Under the pieces are notes generated by a model, which saw only the letters and a program-made list of their open reading frames with translations, ran no database searches and was not told the origin of the DNA. Shown here piece by piece: positions 1 through 12,337 of a stretch of DNA of 64,000 nt. The position numbers and the translations under genes are program-made. Source of the DNA: Adiantum capillus-veneris (lineage: Eukaryota > Streptophyta > Polypodiopsida > Polypodiales > Pteridaceae); NCBI GenBank assembly GCA_014529385.2, contig CM043966.1, positions 107,041,587 to 107,105,586 of the forward strand, written 5' to 3'. Position 1 is the first letter of the stretch; each line of letters begins with the position of its first letter.

Positions 1-589
1 GAGGCGTTCTTTGCAAAAATGGGATACCGATCGTAGTGCTTCAAAAAGGTACCTCGCAGAAAACCACGAGGGTTATAATTTTGTCAAGCTCAACGTTCGT
101 GACCATACAAAATGTCAATGTTATTAATTGTTTGTTGTTACATTTTCATGTTTCAAAAAAAGAAAACATACAAGTCTCCTTACAAGGGGGAGTTTGCACA
201 ATCCTCCCCAATTTTTATAATACGAGGGAACGTGCCATTCCCATGGCAACGTGCAATTTTTAGTGCATTCATTAATTGCGTTCTCAGTGTCAAAAATCAA
301 AAAATGATAATGCTTACTCACCACGGGATTGAATGTCTTGTTGATGCACTTCCTTGCATCAATGATGTTGGGCATCGTGCGTAGAGCCACATGCCTTCAA
401 GTTGCATGCATAGGTGATTGCATCTGGAGAGAGGCCCTCGCTTTGCATCTATTGAAAGAGAATTAGAGCTTTTTGGCCTTGCCCCCGTGGGACAAATCTT
501 ACATCCACACTCCATATCACAAGAAGCACGATAAGTTTTTGCAACAACCCGTGACTAGTAATCTCATCATTAATTCTCTCACCCATGTG

Positions 590-790
590 CGGCAACGACC
601 ACACCTCCAATGTGTAAGCGTAAGTAATTGCATTGGGACAATCGGAAAGAGGCCTTCGCTATCCCATGAGAACAACAAAGTACTTCCTTGAAACAACAAT
701 GTTGGGCTTATCTGTAATAGTGATGACTGTTCGGACATGAGAACTTGACATGCTTTTGTGAGTCTGCTTGATGTGTTTCACGAGTATTGC
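590..790 (-). repeat. Dispersed duplicate shared with 4730-4990
   Basis: This ~200-bp stretch (TTGGGCTTATCTGTAATAGT core near 700) recurs in diverged form at about 4730-4990, where the same core reads ATTGGGCTTATCTGTAATAG, with matching flanks (TCTCACCCATGT; GACAGTTCGGACATGA). Both lie within PPR debris and are probably a duplicated PPR segment. Copies were compared by eye, so percent identity is not given. Confidence 0.6.
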
Positions 791-1466
791 TTCTTCTCTA
801 GAGTTGTTGGTGGATTTGTTGCCTTTCTATGGACATTGTAAGGGCACCACATTTGCCATACATATGAAGAAAATCCCTGCTAAGAACAACCTGTTTCTAA
901 ATAGCTTGTGACTGACTAGCACTCTCATCATAAATTCTCTCACCCATGGCAGCATATTACGAAGTCTTTCAAGATGCTAGCATAGGTGCTTGCTTCCATA
1001 GATGATTGCATTGGAGAAAGGCCTTCTGCTTGCATATGCTTGGAACAGGCTTGACGAGCTTCCTTGCCAACATCCTGCATCGATTCGAAGTGATTACCCA
1101 TGGTTTTTCTGTGAAGGTACCAAGAAAGAAAAAAGGAAGCTGATCTCCTGTTTTCATTGAAAGGCTGTAATTCTGACGATTTCTCAGTTTGCAATGAGAA
1201 AGACGTCAGAGGGCTAAAACAAAAGTTTAGAGCAGGAATAGCTAAATAGTTGCATGTCTTGACAAGTCGACTGATGAAGGCCCTAAAAAAGGTGAGCAAG
1301 CAATTGCCGTTGGATGGTCGATGCCACGTGGATGAAGGATTCTTGCTTTGCATCCGCTAGAAACAACCTAGGGCTTTCTGGCCCTGCTCTTGTTGCGCAC
1401 ATCTCGAATCAGTGCATGCCCAGAGACGACATTCCAGATAGGAAGCTCATCAAGCACATTTTGTGC

Positions 1467-1718
1467 TTACTGAAGAGTACCACATTTGACATACATATCG
1501 ACCAAGACAATACTGCCAAGCACGACATCTTTCTTCAATAGCCTCCGACTCACAATATACTTCTGAGTTTTTGTGTCCATATCACTATCTTGTGTAGAGC
1601 CACATGCCTTCAAGATACGTGCAAAGGTAATTGCATCAGAGAGAGACCCTCGCTTTGCATACTTATTGACCAAGACAATGCCAAGCACGATATCTTTCTT
1701 CAATAGCCTTCGACTCAC
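1467..1718 (-). pseudogene. PPR fragment with duplicated LKKDVVLG module
   Basis: This 83-codon open stretch carries the PPR helix block RRLLKKDIVLG...LVNKYAKRG, then AITFARILKACGSTQDSDMDTKTQKYIVSR, then the same block again as LKKDVVLGSIVLVDMYVKCG. The internal duplication inside one frame shows that the array grew by duplicating sub-motif modules, not whole genes. It has no start or end of a full PPR protein and is flanked by out-of-frame PPR blocks. Confidence 0.75.
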
Positions 1719-3575
1719 AATATATTCTGAGTTTTTGTGCCCATATCAGCATCTTGCGTAGAGCCACATGCCTTCAAGATGCATGCATAGGTGATTGCAT
1801 CGAAACACGGGCCCTCGCTTCGCATCTATTGCATTGCAAACAGAACACTTGCTAGGGAGCATAATATATTTGAAAGTCGTCAATGCCTGTGATCGACGTG
1901 TGATTAAAAAATCTTGCAACATGTGATCCTTGTGTAGATGATTGCATCTATGCCTGCGTAGGTGATTGCATCTGGAGAGACATTCCGGACAAGAAACTCC
2001 TCCAGCACTATTTGCGCTTTCTCAAGCACACCACATTTAGCATACATATCGACGAAGAGAGTGCAAAGCACGACATCTTTTTTCTTGCATACAGCCACAT
2101 GCCTTCAAGATGCATGCATAGGTAATTGCATCTAAACAGAGGCCCTCACTTCGCATCTACAGACATTGCAAACAGAACACCTGATAGGGAGCATGATAGA
2201 TTTGAAAGTAGTCAACGCTTGTGATCGACGAGTGATTAAAAAAACTTGCGACATGTGATGCTTGTGTAGGTGATTGCATCTATGCCTGCGTAGGTGATTG
2301 CATCATGAGAGAGGCCCTCAATTTGCATCTGGATTTTGACTGCAATGATTAAAAAATTGCGACAGAGCCACATGCCTTCGAGATGCCTACGCGTAGGTAA
2401 TTGCAGCTGGAGAGAGGCCCTCACTTTGCATCTGGATTTTGGCTTTGAGGCAATATCAGCCCACAACTTCCTTGCCACAGCCATGAGGGGCATATCTTGC
2501 AATTAATGTGCCCCACGAGATGGCAGCCGAGTCCTACGTAGTGCCACATGCCTTCAAGATGCAAGCAGATGTGATTCCATGCCCTCACTTTCATCTGCTA
2601 AAAACATCCTAAAAATTATTGGCCCTTCGCTTGTTGGGGATGTCCCACGATCAATGCGTTCCAAGAGACAACATTTCGGAGACGAATCTCATCAGGAATC
2701 TTGGAACTAAGGGTCCAGGAAGGTCTGGATTGTTTTCAACATTCCCTGACTAACAATATCATCGTGAATTTTGTTTCCCATATCAGTATCTTGCGTAGTG
2801 CCACCTACCTTCAAGACAAAAGCATACTCAAGCACTTTTTGGTGCTTTCTTAAGTACACCACATCTCGCATACATGATCATTGCTCCTATGTAGTGCCAC
2901 ATGCTTTCAAGATGCAAGCATAAGTGATTACATCAGGAGAAATGTCCTTGCTTTGCATCCTGAAAATAGCCAGCAAGAGCTTCCTAGTAGAGATGACATT
3001 CCGGACATCAAGGCATTGCCACATGACTTCAAGACAAAAGCATAGGTGACTGAATCTAGAGAGATGCCCTCGCTTTGCATCTATTGGAAACAGCCCAGCG
3101 TAGGGCTCCGTGGCCCTGCCACATTTGGCATAGATGTCGACCAAGGCAGTGCCAAGCATTACATTTCGTAAAAGGGAACCACAATATTGATCAATCCACC
3201 GCCAAGCATGACATCATACTCCCAACAGCCCCCGACTAGCAATCACATCGTGGATTCTGATACCCTTGAGATAGGCATATTGGGCATATCTTGCAACCAA
3301 CATGTTGCAGGTGATGACATTCTGGAGAGAAAGCCCATCACGAACTTTTCATGCTTTTGTGACAGTACCACATTTGGCATACATGTCAACCAAAGAATTG
3401 CCAAGCATGACATCCTTCACCAAGCGTCCTGGATCAGGTATCTTCTCGTTAGTACGCTCATCCATGTCAACGGCTCATGGAAGGCCACTGGCCTTCAAGG
3501 TGCAAGCATTTGCATTCATATTGAATTTGAAGAGATGCATCTGTAAAAACGGCATAGAGCTTTCTAGCCCTGCTC

Positions 3576-3827
3576 CTATCGCGTGTATCCCACAATCAAT
3601 GCATTCCAAGACTTGACATTTTGGATAGGAAGCGCCTCAAGCACTTGGTGTAGCGCACCACATTTGGCATACATATCGACCAAGGCAGTGCCAAGCATGA
3701 CATCTTTTTTCAACATCAGCATCTTTGTGAGTTTTTGTGCCCACATCAACATCTTGGCGTAGATCCACATGCCTTCAAGATGCATGCATAGGTGATTGCC
3801 AACTGGAGAGATACACTTGCTTTGCAT
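3576..3827 (-). pseudogene. PPR fragment, best-preserved MYAKCG block
   Basis: An 83-codon minus-strand frame contains KKDVMLGTALVDMYAKCGALHQ and ends LPIQNVKSWNALIVGYTR, the standard PLS PPR succession of an S/P helix pair. Its upstream part is out of frame relative to the PPR reading: the ITYACILKACG block is read as CMHLEGMW. Length is about two PPR motifs, against ten to twenty in a functional protein. It is a relic. Confidence 0.78.
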
Positions 3828-3866
3828 CCGCTGAAAACAGCCTAGAGCTTTTTGGTCCCGCTCTTG

Positions 3867-4064
3867 TTAATCATGTCCCACAATCAGTGTACTCCAAGAG
3901 ACGACATTTTGGACAGGAACTTCCTCAAGAACTTTTTGTGCTTTCTCAACCGCATCACATTTGGCATACATATCGACCAAGACAGTAGCAAGCACGACAT
4001 CTTTTTTCAACATCAGCATCTTTGTGAATTTTTGTGTCCATATCAGCATCTTGTGTAGAGCCAC
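3867..4064 (-). pseudogene. PPR fragment (KVLEEVPVQNVVSW type)
   Basis: This 65-codon minus-strand frame reads TQKFTKMLMLKKDVVLATVLVDMYAKCDAVEKAQ and then KVLEEVPVQNVVSWSTLIVG, about two consecutive PPR helices. The nearby fragment at 4289-4543 is a sister copy with the same order, which points to local duplication of a ~450-bp unit. No complete gene is associated with it. Confidence 0.76.
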
Positions 4065-4288
4065 ATGCCTTCAAGATGCATGTGTAGGTGATTGCAACTG
4101 GAGAGACACCCTCATTTTGCATTTGTTGAAAACAAACTAGAGCTTTTTGGCCCTGTGCCTATGCGGCATATCTTGCAATCGATGCATTCCAAGAGTCCAC
4201 ACTCTGGATAAGAAGCTCCTCGAGCACTTGCGTAGAGCCACATGCCTTCAAGATGTAAGCATAGCCTTCAAGACCAAAGTATAGGTGA

Positions 4289-4543
4289 CTAATCTTGCTT
4301 TGCATCCACTGAAAACGGCCTGGAGCTTACTGGCGTTGCTGTTGTTGTGCACATCCCGCAATCATTGTATTCCAAGGAGGCGGCATTCTGGATAGGAAGC
4401 TCCTCAAGCACTTTCTGTTCTTTCTCAATCGCACCACATCTGGCATACATATTGACCGAGACAGTTCCAAGCACGACATCTTTTTTCAACATCAGAATCT
4501 TTGTGAATTTTTGCACCCATATCAGCATCTTGCATAGAGCCAC
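4289..4543 (-). pseudogene. PPR fragment, duplicate of the 3867-4064 unit
   Basis: The minus-strand frame carries KKDVVLGTVSVNMYARCGAIEKEQKVLEELPIQN, aligned with the previous fragment in both order and flanks. It then runs into PPR linker sequence read in the wrong frame. It is a truncated relic with no start signal of its own. Confidence 0.75.
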
Positions 4544-5048
4544 ATGCCTTCAAGATGCACGGCATTGTGGCAAGGGAGGTTTGTTATTACAGAAGGTTCT
4601 TGATGGGTATATCATGCAATCAATGCGCTCCAATATTTTGGACAAGGAGCCTTTTGTGCTTTCATGAGGACATCGAGCAAAGCACTACCAAGCGCTTTCC
4701 AATAGCCCTTGACTAGTACTCTTATCTTGAATTCTCTCACCCATGTCAACGCCTTGCATAAGACCACACACCTTCAGGGTGCAAGCATAAGTGATTGCAT
4801 TTGAACAATTGGAAAGAGGCCTTCATTTCTCATGCTGTGAGAACAACATAGTGCTTTCTTGCAGCAACCATATTGGGCTTATCTGTAATAGTGAAGACAG
4901 TTCGGACATGAAGCCGATCAAGAACTCCTTATGCTTTCGTGAGTATACCTTGGCTGGGGTGCTCATGAGCTTGACAAGCTTGAAAGTTTGTGATGTGTCC
5001 AAGATGTGTGCTTGAGGAATTGAGGCTGCAAGAGGATTTAGAAGTAGA

Positions 5049-5769
5049 TTGTTGTTCAATGCTGCATACCAGCACTTGTACTCTCATTGGTTTGCTTTGC
5101 TTGGAAGATCGGAGTACATGTATGCCAAATGTGGTAGGCTAGGAAAACCTGGGTTGTTCTCAGGAGATGTAAAGCGAGGAATCGCTGCAGATGGAATCGC
5201 CCATGCTTTCATCTTTAAGGCATGTTGCACTACGCAAGAAGCTGATAGGGGCAAAAAAATTCACGAGAACATTGTTAGTTAGGGACTGCTGACAAAAGGA
5301 GTTGTGCATTCATCGGCCTCTGCCGTCTGCATCGCAAACAGCCTAATAGCATCAGCTAAAAAATGTGTTGAACGGTCCGTGCTCATCACGTCGGCAAGCA
5401 TCCGAAGTACCCTCCAGCTTGATGACCTCCAGCTTGATGATCTGCTGAATATAACCAGGGTTTGAAAAGTGTTCTCAGGAGATGCAAAGCGAGGAATCGC
5501 TCCAGATGGAATCGCCCATGCTTTCATCTTTAAGGCATGTTGCACTACGCAAGAAGCTGATAGGGGCAAAAAACTTCACGAGGATATTGTTAGTTACGGA
5601 CTGATGACAAAAGGAGTTGTGCATTCATCGGCCTCTGCCGTCTGCATCGCCAACAGCCTAATAGCATCAGCTAAAAAATGTGTTGAACGGTCCGTGCTCA
5701 TCACATTGCCAAGCATCCGAAGTACCCTCTAGCTTGATGATCTGCAAAATATAACCAGGGTTTGAAAGG
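5049..5769 (+). pseudogene. Plus-strand PPR fragments
   Basis: After the minus-strand array the orientation flips. At 5118-5280 the plus strand reads YMYAKCGRLGK and then GIAADGIAHAFIFKACCTTQEADRGKKIHENIVS, a PPR module. The second copy from 5471 keeps its frame open through 5732 where the first copy stops at 5281 (TAG). The two copies belong to the tandem duplication described separately. No long ORF follows, so these are relics; the flip could reflect inversion of part of the same ancestral gene. Confidence 0.7.
5156..5769 (+). repeat. 315-bp direct tandem duplication in PPR sequence
   Basis: Copy 1 is 5156-5470 and copy 2 is 5471-5769. Both start GTTCTCAGGAGATG and end ATAACCAGGGTTTGAAA. 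They are nearly identical; the main difference is a ~16-bp extra CTCCAGCTTGATGAC unit near the end of copy 1. Copy 1 carries a stop (5281) that copy 2 lacks, so the stop arose after duplication. Confidence 0.9.
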
Positions 5770-6590
5770 TCTCCAGTACTGGTTTCTGGTTCTTCCCGGC
5801 TTGCTGCTGCAAAGACTTAATCTCGCCTGCTCACGGCCCTCCGTCCCTGCTGCATCACGTTTTCCTGTGCGTCTGAGTCTCTCGCTCTTTAAATTGCTCG
5901 ATCATTTGCTTTTCTACGAACGACCCAGATTTTGATTATCGGATGGTTGAGCTTGATGCCAGGTGGACGAACGTGGAGCCAGAACTGAAATTTTGCCTTC
6001 TACGCTAACGCAGTAATTAGTATTTTCCACTTGAGGCTCGTGGCCAACGGTAAACCACCCCGCTATGACTCGCCAAAGAAGCATTTGCCTCAAAAAGGAT
6101 CTTATATGCCATGCAAATAGAAGAGATTTCAAGCTGCCGTTTTTCTCATTCTCCGTACTTTGATAGCAGCGACAGCAAGCAAGGCTTTACAATATTGGCA
6201 GACACTCCTAAGCATGTGACGGGCCTAAGGACGCTTTCACAAACATCCGGCCATGTTCGGTGGACAAAACTGAGGACCAATAAAAGTGTGCCACTTTGGA
6301 ATGTCCATCCGAAAGGGATTTACACGCTGAAGCCAAGGCCACAGGCTGGCGCTCGCGTGGCAGTGACACCCATTAAACAACTATGTACAAAGGCTTGAAG
6401 TCCCAATATGGGACATGAACATGAAATGAAAAACCCATAACCAAGATGGCAAAGCAGTCATGCTAGACAATCGAGCAATGAATGTCACCACCAAGATGCC
6501 ATCCTTCCAGACCCTTGCATTTACCATAGAAATGACCCCAACAGTGGTGAGTGAAGAGACAATCCAAAGAAAACCTGAATACATGCTGTT
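5770..6590. other. No recognisable gene
   Basis: I find no family match on either strand. Short open frames (minus 5914-6132, plus 6111-6398) overlap each other and have no recognisable motifs. The stretch is the 3' target flank of LINE copy A. Confidence 0.5.
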
Positions 6591-6708
6591 GAACACCACT
6601 TGCTTTTTTTTGTAAATCTATTTGATTAATTTACTAGTGGGCAACCTCAAAGCAAAGAAAACCCACCGAAGGGTAATGTACAAGGAACTACTCAGCTGTA
6701 CAGAGTAG

Positions 6709-9700
6709 CTAGAAACAGTCATAGGAAAGCCGATGTATCTTTGCGGTGATATCACCAACTTCCAAAGCAAATCGTAACGATTGCCTAAGGGAAAGCTTAA
6801 AGAGTGGGAAAGGGTCTACATGAGTATGACGAATTATGCAAGCCTTATGCTGACTCCACAGGGTCCAATAAGCCCAGTATCTGACCCACATAAAGAAGAG
6901 CACAAACCGTTGTAGTGTCGATGAGAAAATGCCAAATACCGAGAACCGTTTGTGAAAAACAACCCCAGGAAAGCAGAGCCGCATACAAGTCGATACACGG
7001 GGAAGGAAGTCTCTAGTAATGCAACAATTCCACAACAAGTGGCAAATATTCTCTTCTACATTGGAGCAACGGACACAAGAGGAAGGGCGAATATGACGCG
7101 CCCAAAGAAAAGTGCCAACAGGAAGCGCTCCAAGCAAACAGCGCCAAAGAAACAGTCGCTCCTTCAATGGAAAATGGATTTTCCACAAGGCAGAGAGAAG
7201 CTTCCTCCACCAGAGATCAGATTTGTGCATGTGCCAAAGAGCATTGCAATGATCAGCAAGCCATGATTGTGGTAGAAGAGCAGCATAAATTCGCCCCACA
7301 AAAATATCTCGAAAAGGCGTTTCCCGAAGAGCCCAATCAGACATGCGATCACCATCAGGTAAGGGCAAAACCGGCAAAAAGTCAAGCAACATACTTTGAA
7401 GTTCTCTCCAAAACTAACGGTAATGCGTACCCAATCCAAAACGGTGAGCGGCGAAGGGAAACTCAAAAGTATATCCAGCCTCATCGACTACATCCTCAAC
7501 CAAACGAATACCACGGCCAGAGAGAAGGTAAGCCTGGCGAGAGGAGCGATCGACCAAAGTAAGAGAAAATGCTCGGCGCCAATGGAGGCTCTCCAAACTA
7601 ATTGAATCACCTTCCTGCCGAGGATTCCATGAAAGATGAATCGTAACCTCTTTCTAGGCAGACACTAAAGTGGAAGCAAGAGGACATCCAAGAATGTACC
7701 CTTCCATCTTGCCGAAAACCACCTCCCAAATAGATGGTTTCCAGTGGCCAAAAGAGGAAGTAACAACATGCTGACCAAGGTGTGAAAACATAAGAGTTCA
7801 AGGCTGAATTTGTTGCCCAAGTGTCGGCAACAACATAGCTTTCCGAGCAAGAATATGCATGCGCAAATCCAAGATGTTAAGGCCACCCAAGCGTTTAGGA
7901 GTGCAAAGCTTCTCCATAGACATCAAGCGCAAGCCTTTTTTTTTAGCATGGGTCCACCACAGATGGGCCATGATGTCCGACATAAGAGAATCAAGACAAC
8001 GACGAGGCCAATGCATCAGCGGTAAAAAGAACTGAACATAAGCCAACAAAATGCTCTGAACAATTCGCAGACGAAAATGTAATGGCCAAGTGGATAACTT
8101 CCAGTATTGCAGTTTGACATTCAAACGCTGGATAACCCAATCCACTTTCTGAGAATGAGTGACATTCCATCCAATTGGATAACCCAAATGCCTAGTAATC
8201 ATGTTTGGAGAAACAATCTCACCTAGCCACAGCCACAGCAGACTGTGACAATCACAAGAAGGAAGAGGCAGAAGCTTCGATTTACAGAAGTTGACTTTAA
8301 GCCCAGCCGCAATGCCAAAAATTTTCAAGGCTTCCATAATCACTTTGACATCAGCCTTCTGATTACGAGGCATAAACAACGAATCATCTGCATATGCCTA
8401 GCCAACAAACGTACGACCCGAAGGTAACCACAAACCATAAAGACGCTCAACAAAAGTCAAGTAATCAAGATAAATCAACACGGGTGAGTGGCTAAAGCAT
8501 ACAAGAGAGCACTAAGGGGGCAACCCTGCCTGACCAAACAACCAAGAGGCCAAGATTCTGTTAATTCGCCTTCCAAGATCCCCGAAGACGTGCTACATGC
8601 ATACAAGAAATAAACCACATTTGCAAATTTAGGACCAAACCCTAGGCAACTCATTGTGGCAGCAATGAAATCCCACTGTACAGTGTCAAAGGCCTTTTCA
8701 ATATCAACTTGCATAACCAGCACATCCAGATAAGTATACTTAGCATACTTCATCCCAATCATAGCATTAGCCAAATTGTCCATAATCTGGCCACGTGGAA
8801 TGAAACCATATTGAGCCTAATGCAGTCCTGCAAAAAGATGGTCCTTAATGCGGTACACTAGTATCTTAGCCAATATCTTGTATATCACCGGCATCAATGT
8901 AATCAGGCGCCAGTGAGAGAATCGCTCGCAAAGCGCTTGCTTAGGCAACAATTTAAGTAAACCCTCTTTCCAAGATAGTGGCAAATCCTGTTTCTGCCAT
9001 GCTGCATTTATCATGAAAAGCAATGGAAGTTCAAGAGCTTTCCAAAAGAAAAGGAAGAATTCCACAGTAAGCCCATCCCAACCAGGAGACCGTCAACAGC
9101 CCAAAGCAAGCAACGCACTATGCAATTCCAAGGCAGTGAATGGGTCCTCAAGGAGACATGCATCCTGTGGGGATATGATCGGATGAACACAAAAAAGCAT
9201 TAATTGACGCGCATGGAAAGCAACCGAGGCTGCCTGAGAAGGAGCTGCAAACACTTGTCGATAATGCAGAACCATGGCATCAGCAAGTTCTTGCTTCGAA
9301 GAAGTCCAAATACTTGGCGAAAGCATAACTGCTTGATTGCTTGCGAGACCCTTGTATGATGCAAATGCTTCAAAAATTGCTTCGAAGCACAGCCTTTATC
9401 CATGAAAGCCTGTTGACGGGCACGCGTCTGCCATTTAGCAAGTTTACACTTATCATTATGCTGAATACACACACAAGCTTCACACAATTCCTACATCTCA
9501 GAGTCAGACAGAGGCCGCAAATCAATCAACACTTGCAACTGTTGACAAGCTTGCTTCGCATCCTTAACATCCCCCTGAGTGCACTGCATATAATGCATGC
9601 CATAGTCATAAATGACACTTTGCACCCTCATAACAAAGCGATATGAGGCAACATCAAGATCTAAATGCATGTGAGCAAGAAGCGGGGGAATAATGTCAGA

Positions 9701-10469
9701 AATCATGTCGCGAAAAGCCGCGTGAGTGAGATAGGCATTGTTAATATGTAACAGACGTTTCCTAGAAAGAGGTCGATCACAAAGAGATAGCCCAAAACTC
9801 ACATTCAACAAAACAAGGTAATGATCAAATAACTGCAAGGTGTAATTGATGCTGACCTCACACACAAAATCCTCACATTGTTGCAGATTAAGCAAATACC
9901 ATCGATCCAACCGCGCTCGATAAGAAGAGTGAGCAACATACTGAAAAGTAAATCCAGAGACATTTGCCGCCATAAGTCAATCATCGAAGCAGTAGCAAAT
10001 AGATTATCCCATTCTTGTGGTACTATCATGCATCGCAGGGGTATTATTAAAATCACCGCAAAGGAATGCATTTGAAGTCCACAAACGAGAAGAGATTCTC
10101 GCCATAGAGCAACCCGTTGCCCAGATGTTGTAAGCGCATAAACACCTCCAAATTCATAAACATAACCGTTCAACAGGCATTGAACCACCATCCAGTGGCC
10201 CTGCGGATCATTGTACAAGAGGGCTAGCTGAAGCTCATGTCGAACCAGCATCAATAAACCTGAATAGTCTTACAAACCAGCATATACGATCCAATAACCA
10301 GCAAAATAAGAACACTGCCCAACCAAGTCATGCTTGTTGTGTTCTTGCAAAACCACTATGTCGGTCCTACATGTATGTACATAGTGCCAGGTCAATCGCC
10401 ATTCGTCAAGGTTATATAACCCACGCACACACGCACATTGTATGTAATGCATTTAATGCAACTGTGCAT
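6709..10469 (-). pseudogene. LINE copy A ORF2 (endonuclease, reverse transcriptase, zf-RVT)
   Basis: ORF2 of L1-type elements nicks the target and reverse-transcribes the element RNA. The start (10469) matches copy D. The endonuclease runs about 10469-9800 (TDIVVLQEH motif; GDFNN region frameshifted near 10050), and RLDRWYL...FDHYLV replaces the usual SDHxPV. RT follows at about 9070-7800: MQVDIEKAFDTVQWDF supplies one catalytic Asp, VRQGCPLS is present, and AYADDSLFMP retains the YADD pair (a TAG precedes it near 8400). The C-terminal zf-RVT is 7392-6709, with HFPLKERLFLWRCLLGALPVG and CVRCSN...CHLLWNC. At least six frame breaks make it non-functional. Confidence 0.86.
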
Positions 10470-10506
10470 TAGAAACTATATGTACAACGACAAAAGAACA
10501 CATGGA

Positions 10507-11733
10507 TCAAGTCGAGATGCCCATATGGACATCTCTATCCACCACATCCATGCCAGAACCCATCCGCTGAGTGAAAGCAAGAGACTTGTACATAGGATCT
10601 GCCTGAGAGGTGGAAGCCTCACCCAAGAGCACATCCTTATAAGAATGCATCGCTTTTTCCCAGGCATCATTCAACGTACGATTGTCATTGCAGGGAAGTT
10701 GTTTGAATGATACATTCTTGTTGGCGTTAACCACACGAACATAATTATGGAAGGAAGTTGAAGTACGAATTTTCACTGTCTTTTTAGGCACCGCCCGTGA
10801 GCCAACATCACCTGACCCAACATGTTTGCCTTTCACTACTTTCACATTCCAGACATCAAAAGACTACGGATTTTTGTCTTTCCCTTTGTCTACATTGGGA
10901 ATCACCTTCATAGTAGAAACACAATTCAATTTAGCTTCACCAACAGGTTTGCCTATAGAGGCAGGGGCAGAAGCAGAAACAGCCGAAAGAGGGGGCTGTA
11001 GAACTGGTTCAGGACATTCAGATTGCATGTGACCAAATCTACCACGTCGGAAACAGAGTTTGCAAATTTGCACCATTTGAGTTTAAATGGACGCTTGCCA
11101 ACCCATGGATCCCCTGAATCCACCATAATTCCATCCGGGGTATGCTTATCCGTATCCCAAAGAATGCAAAACCTATTGGTATTCGAATCCAATTTCAGAG
11201 GACAAATTACCTTGCCAAGCTGACCAACCAACAACGGAAGAAAATGTTGCCGCGTGCGAGAGAAATCAACAATTTCCACCCACACAGGACATTTGTAACG
11301 AATAAGGCTTTGATAGTCCTTCATAGCCCACGGAAGAACATGAGTCATTTGCGTGCCAAAAAAGAGCGGAGACATTTCCAACAAAAGGTTTCCAGCTTCA
11401 GTTTCTGCCAGTAAAACCTCATAGAACCCGGAGCACCAAAATAAACTCCTCGGAGAGCCTTGAGTTTGAGAAGGAAATCAACCCATTGTCCGACATCCTA
11501 CGCAATGGGCATTTTGCCCGGGAAAAACAAAATGACCGCATTCATGGCATATTGCACGACCGGATCCATCATGTCTTGTACAAGAATCCGCACCTCAAGG
11601 GCAGGTGCCTATCCATTCCATGCTTCCGGGCCTCTTCGAAGTCTTCGTACAGGCAGCTTTTGATTTCCGAAGCACTCTCTGAGACATTGTCCATGGCTTT
11701 ACGACGCTTGAAAACACACTGAATTTCTGACAT
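10507..11733 (-). pseudogene. LINE copy A ORF1 (nucleic-acid-binding, zinc-knuckle protein)
   Basis: ORF1 proteins of plant L1 elements bind the element RNA. The start at 11733 (MSEIQCVFKRRKAMD) is supported by the sister copy D, which begins MDSAEQCIYKCRKAME. The N-terminal part has a DUF4283-like feel (YAMNAVILFFPGKMP) but contains stops at the WNG and PIA positions. It then reads VWVEIVDFSRTRQHFLP...VDSGDPWVGKRPFKLKW and a CCHC-type knuckle near 11045. The knuckle reads CFRRGRFGHMQSEC here, so the second cysteine is Arg; copy D has CFRCGKFGHM. The C-terminal third ends at 10507 with a conserved LPCNDN motif. Confidence 0.8.
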
Positions 11734-12337
11734 ACAAGAAGCGAACCACGAGCGAAAACCAAAACAAAAGAGTTTTTTTGTATATTGATTTGTTGTATCT
11801 ATTTACAAAGCCCTCAGAAATATATACATCTCCCACAAAGGACATACATCTCGCAAAAAACCTGGAAAACTGAATACTGAGATGGACTGTTTAGGGTTTA
11901 GGATTAAGACTAAAAACTGTCTGGGAAACTGTGTACTGTCGCTGCCTGTAAAATTACATACTGTCACTGGCTGCAGATTTTCTGGCGCAGTTGCTGTAGC
12001 AGGTCGCACAGAGCTGACAGTGGTCGAGCAGGCTGAGGGCAGCAAGGCAGATCACCTGCAGGCCTGGAGCAGTTACACAGAGCAAGTGGGAGACCTCACG
12101 AGCACCACAGAGCTGCTGACGCAGGCGCAGAACACCACAGCAGGGAACAGGGAGATCTTCGCGACGGGCAGAATTTCAACCCTCACACACTCGCACACAC
12201 TCACACACCCCCGCTGGAGCAGGCGCAGTGAGCTGGAGCAGCGCGCAGAAATTCTCTTGCTTATTATTTGTGCTGCAGTTCAGCCCACAAAAGTCGCGAA
12301 CCTCGTAGAATTGCCGCTGTGGTCGAACACCACTCGC

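Larger units (their letters stand above)
380..4560 (-). pseudogene. Decayed array of PPR (pentatricopeptide repeat) fragments
   Basis: Read on the minus strand, this stretch repeatedly encodes pieces of plant PLS-class PPR proteins, which bind organellar RNA. The same block, whose best frame gives ITYACILKACGST, recurs about a dozen times (near 385, 1600, 1760, 2095, 2360, 2535, 2895, 3015, 3755, 4050, 4220 and 4530). It alternates with blocks reading KKDVVLGTALVDMYAKCG and LPIQNVVSW. No frame stays open beyond about 90 codons; stops and frameshifts separate nearly every motif, and the module order is shuffled. I see no start codon context, organelle transit peptide or complete E/DYW tail. 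It is best read as one or more dead PPR genes expanded by unequal exchange. Recognition of PPR is firm; the number of ancestral genes is not resolvable by eye. Confidence 0.82.
6604..12324 (-). mobile_element. F1-family L1-type LINE, copy A, near full length
   Basis: This is a non-LTR retrotransposon on the minus strand. In transcription order: a ~590-bp 5' region, ORF1 (from 11733), ORF2 with APE endonuclease, RT and a C-terminal zinc-binding domain, a short 3' UTR and a poly(A) tail (T run at 6604-6611). The 3' UTR is shared by copies B and C (GTAAATC...ACAAGTGGGAAACCTCAAAG). A probable target-site duplication is GAACACCACTTGC at 6591-6603 against GAACACCACTCGC at 12325-12337 (12 of 13 bases). 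Both ORFs carry many stops and shifts, so it is dead. It lies just downstream of the PDAT stop codon. Confidence 0.88.

Noticed and set aside
517-738. Minus-strand ORF as a small gene
   Set aside because: It reads the duplicated PPR-associated block in a non-PPR frame and recurs broken at 4823-5059.
7167-7562. Plus-strand ORF of 131 codons
   Set aside because: Antisense shadow of LINE A ORF2 zf-RVT, which has clear family motifs on the minus strand.
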